In this document: positions 61,797-64,000 of the stretch, one piece after another
How the letters are laid out: each line of letters begins with the position of its first letter
Position numbering within the stretch: the first letter of the stretch is position 1
NCBI RefSeq assembly: GCF_011075055.1
Contig: NC_058140.1
Location: 10,848,668 to 10,912,667, forward strand
Length of the DNA: 64,000 bases
Direction: 5' to 3'
Source: Mangifera indica
Lineage: Eukaryota > Streptophyta > Magnoliopsida > Sapindales > Anacardiaceae
Notes under the pieces: model-generated
What the model saw: only the letters and a program-made list of their open reading frames with translations
What the model was told of the DNA's origin: nothing
Databases searched by the model: none
Translations under genes and position numbers: made by a program

Positions 61797-62362
61797 GGCC
61801 AAAAGACTTGTTCTTACTCAAGGTTTAGTATATTCTCAAACTCTCACTCACAAATTTTAAAAAATCTACAGTCGCACTTATTATCTAAATTTTATTAAAA
61901 TTTGTCATTAGATAAAAGGGTGAAAACATCAATTAACAAAAAAAATTAAAATTTGCAATTAGATAAAAGGGTGAATTTTGAAAGTAATAATCCCCCCCCC
62001 CCCCTCCCTTGCGACCTTATATTTTTTAGTTTTGAAAAATAATATTTTTCTCTCCACTTTTAAGGTTTCAAAAGAAAAACTAAAAAAATAATCAAATCAT
62101 GGAGTTTCTTTTTTTTGGGGTGGGGGCAGGGGGCGAGGAGGCATTTTTTAAAATAAAATATATAAGAGTAGAAGGAAAATTATCAGTTTTCAAAATTAAG
62201 ATGAGAAAATGAGATAAATTTTTAATTTTTGTTAAATAACGTTTTTGTGCTTCTCTTAATAATAAATTTTAGCATAATTGGATGAGAGATGAAATATTTG
62301 TAAAATTGGTGGACGGGAGTTGGAAATAAAGCAAGTCTTGGGTGGAAATAAGTCTTTTGGCC
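61797..62362. mobile_element. Non-autonomous MULE-type element, family A
   Basis: 566 bp. Left end GGCCAAAAGACTTGTTCTTAC, shown here with one base more than its core; right end the complement of GGCCAAAAGACTTATTTCC. Flanking 9-mers ttttttata and ctttttata match at 8 of 9. A run of 13 C (61,992-62,004) marks one arm. No coding capacity. Confidence 0.78.
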
Positions 62363-63600
62363 CTTTTTATATTATATATATTATTGTTTCAGTTACTAGG
62401 CAGTTGAGCTGAGACCGGTCCCTCCAACTGACCTTCCCCTTGGCTGCTTGGTGCAATTTATGCAAAATTTCTACACTGGGTTTTGATTAATTTGCACCGT
62501 TGAACTACTCCTGATAAATTAAATTGTAATTCAATTTTCTGTTAGAGTGAAGATGGACCCAAATTTAACTCTAATTGTCCACAGGTCCACCCCCCAACAA
62601 TTACAACTGCTTGATTGATTCTACCTTATCAAATCCCACCTTAATTCTACCATATTTCTTTTGGGAGTAGAATGCAAATGCAAGTCACAACAATAAGTGT
62701 GAACAATAAATTGTTCGGATTTGAAAGAAGGGCAGTAGACAAAAACTATATGGGAGGTGAAATGAAAGTTTCACAAAATCTTAATGGATAGCTACAAAAG
62801 AAAAACTAAAAAAAAAGTATAAAACTCTAGAGTTTGGGGGGGAGGGAATCTTTTTTAAAAATAGAATAATGAGGTTAAAAAAAAAATATCAATTTTCAAA
62901 ATTAAAGTGAGAAAATGAGATAAAATTTTAGTTTTTATTTATTTTTGTTAAAAAATATTTTCTCCTTTTTATCTAATAATAAATTTTAATATAAGTTGCA
63001 TGACGGGAAAAATTTTGGGTTTTCAAAAATTGATGAAGGAAGTTTGGAAATAAACTAAATTTTGGGTGGAAATAAGTCTTTTGGTGTGTGTGTATATATA
63101 TATTGAATAATGCTATGTGTACCTATTTTTGGTACACAATTCATGTACACAGTGATGTGTCATCATGCAATTGGGTGATTTTAAAATATGTGTTATTATA
63201 TGATAAAAAAATATTTAATCACATGATGATACCTCATCTGTGTACACAAATTGTGTATAAAAAAATGGGTATACATAATTTTATTGATATATATTAATTA
63301 TTGTTTCAGTTACTGGGCAGTTGAGTTGAGGCCCGTCCCTCCAACTAAGCTTCCCTCTGGCTGTTTGGTGCAATTTATGCAAAATTTCTAAAGTGGGTTT
63401 TGATTAATTTGCAACCGTGAACTACTCTTGATAAATTGTTAGAGTGAAGATGGACCCAAATATAACTCAAATAGGTCTACCCCCCCAACAATTACAAGTG
63501 GTTGATTGATTCTATCTTACCAAATCTCAACCTTAATTCTACCATTTTCCTTTTGGGAGTATAATGCACATGCATGTGACAACAATAAGTGTGGATAAGA
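62069..63600. repeat. Segmental tandem duplication (two units of about 0.65-0.8 kb)
   Basis: Unit 1 (about 62,069-62,713) starts inside the family A element and unit 2 (about 62,796-63,600) repeats the same order: right half of the element ending GGGTGGAAATAAGTCTTTTGG, then GTTACTRGGCAGTTGAG, CTTGGTGCAATTTATGCAAA-like text, and ACAACAATAAGTGTG. The offset is about 727 bp at the start and about 917 bp after the MITE-like insertion at 63,106-63,285, which only unit 2 carries. Confidence 0.88.
63106..63285. repeat. Palindromic MITE-like family D, copy 5
   Basis: Begins AATAATGCTATGTGTACCTA and ends AATGGGTATACATAATTTTA, with complementary CATCATGCAATTGGG and ATCACATGATGATAC blocks inside. It is inserted in the second unit of the tandem duplication and is the clearest copy for defining the family. 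Confidence 0.75.
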
Positions 63601-64000
63601 ATGGTTGAGTTACAATTATGATGACTGAATTGTTGTATTTATCCCATCTCACGTGCATTGAGGGAGGCAGAACAAGATCTAATAATCATATTTCGGAGGC
63701 CAAATCATGATTCCTCTACTATTCACATGTGAATCTGAATAGACATATATGCTTTGAGCACTTGAACGTCATATTTTTAATTCCAACTATCAATCTAACC
63801 AAAATTTCAATGACATTGATTATATTAGATTGAAGGGTTAGATTAACATCTAATAATTTAATATACAACAACGTTTCACATGGGAGGTCTTTCATTATTG
63901 AGTATTTTATTACCACCCGTCAGAAATTCTTTAATAAGGACAAGAACAGAGAAAAGGGTCAAACTTAATTTCTATGTATACGAAGCATTTGGTTGTTGTT
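63601..64000. other. Right edge, no gene
   Basis: AT-rich unique-looking sequence; nothing recognised. Confidence 0.5.

Overview
This window is nuclear DNA from a flowering plant, almost certainly a eudicot. The genes carry many short GT-AG introns, the spacers are very AT-rich, there is a nuclear-type tRNA-Glu gene, and much of the spacer is transposon debris. The species cannot be named from the sequence. Eight protein genes are supported. Six have a consistent reading frame across every exon junction I read, one is cut by the left window edge with its internal phases consistent, and one carries a single-base frameshift.

Gene part, left to right: a GIANT CHLOROPLAST 1/SDR39U1-type epimerase (minus, C-terminus off the window); organellar ribosomal protein S31 (plus, sharing a 419-bp divergent promoter with the epimerase); complex I subunit B22/NDUFB9 (minus); a NACK-type kinesin-7 (minus, 13 exons); a double B-box factor of the BBX18/19 type (plus); a plastid fructose-bisphosphate aldolase (minus, one GC-AG intron); a plant-specific acidic protein resembling Arabidopsis At4g38980 (minus, frameshifted); tRNA-Glu(CTC) (minus); and a secreted GH9 endo-glucanase (minus). 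From memory of Arabidopsis gene order, this merges two paralogous segments: At2g21280-21330 (GC1, S31, kinesin, BBX18, FBA1) and At4g38950-39010 (kinesin, BBX19, FBA2, At4g38980, GH9B genes). The genes have no common pathway. What they share is an old gene neighbourhood in which several products go to plastid or mitochondrion.

Repeat part: the spacer between the At4g38980-like gene and the GH9 gene holds about 18 kb of nested transposons. One degenerate Mutator-like element (MULE; about 37.26-41.74 kb) is followed by a second (43.18-53.30 kb). The transposase of the second is split by a complete Ty1/copia element (45,732-50,483; 5-bp target duplication GTTTT, two LTRs, initiator-Met primer binding site). 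A foldback element (53,339-54,478) ends with the same type of termini as the first MULE. Short elements with the termini of the second MULE and 8-9-bp target duplications lie at 9.1, 18.5, 21.8 and 61.8 kb. A third long-inverted-repeat family fills 23.9-26.4 kb. Two hAT-type MITEs built of GAGCTCG-like words lie at 55.35 and 60.79 kb, and a palindromic MITE-like family recurs at least six times.

I saw no clearly new biochemical system. The most informative points are the collinearity, the dated nesting of transposons, autonomous-type remnants next to their short derivatives, the GC-AG intron, and the frameshift in an otherwise intact gene.
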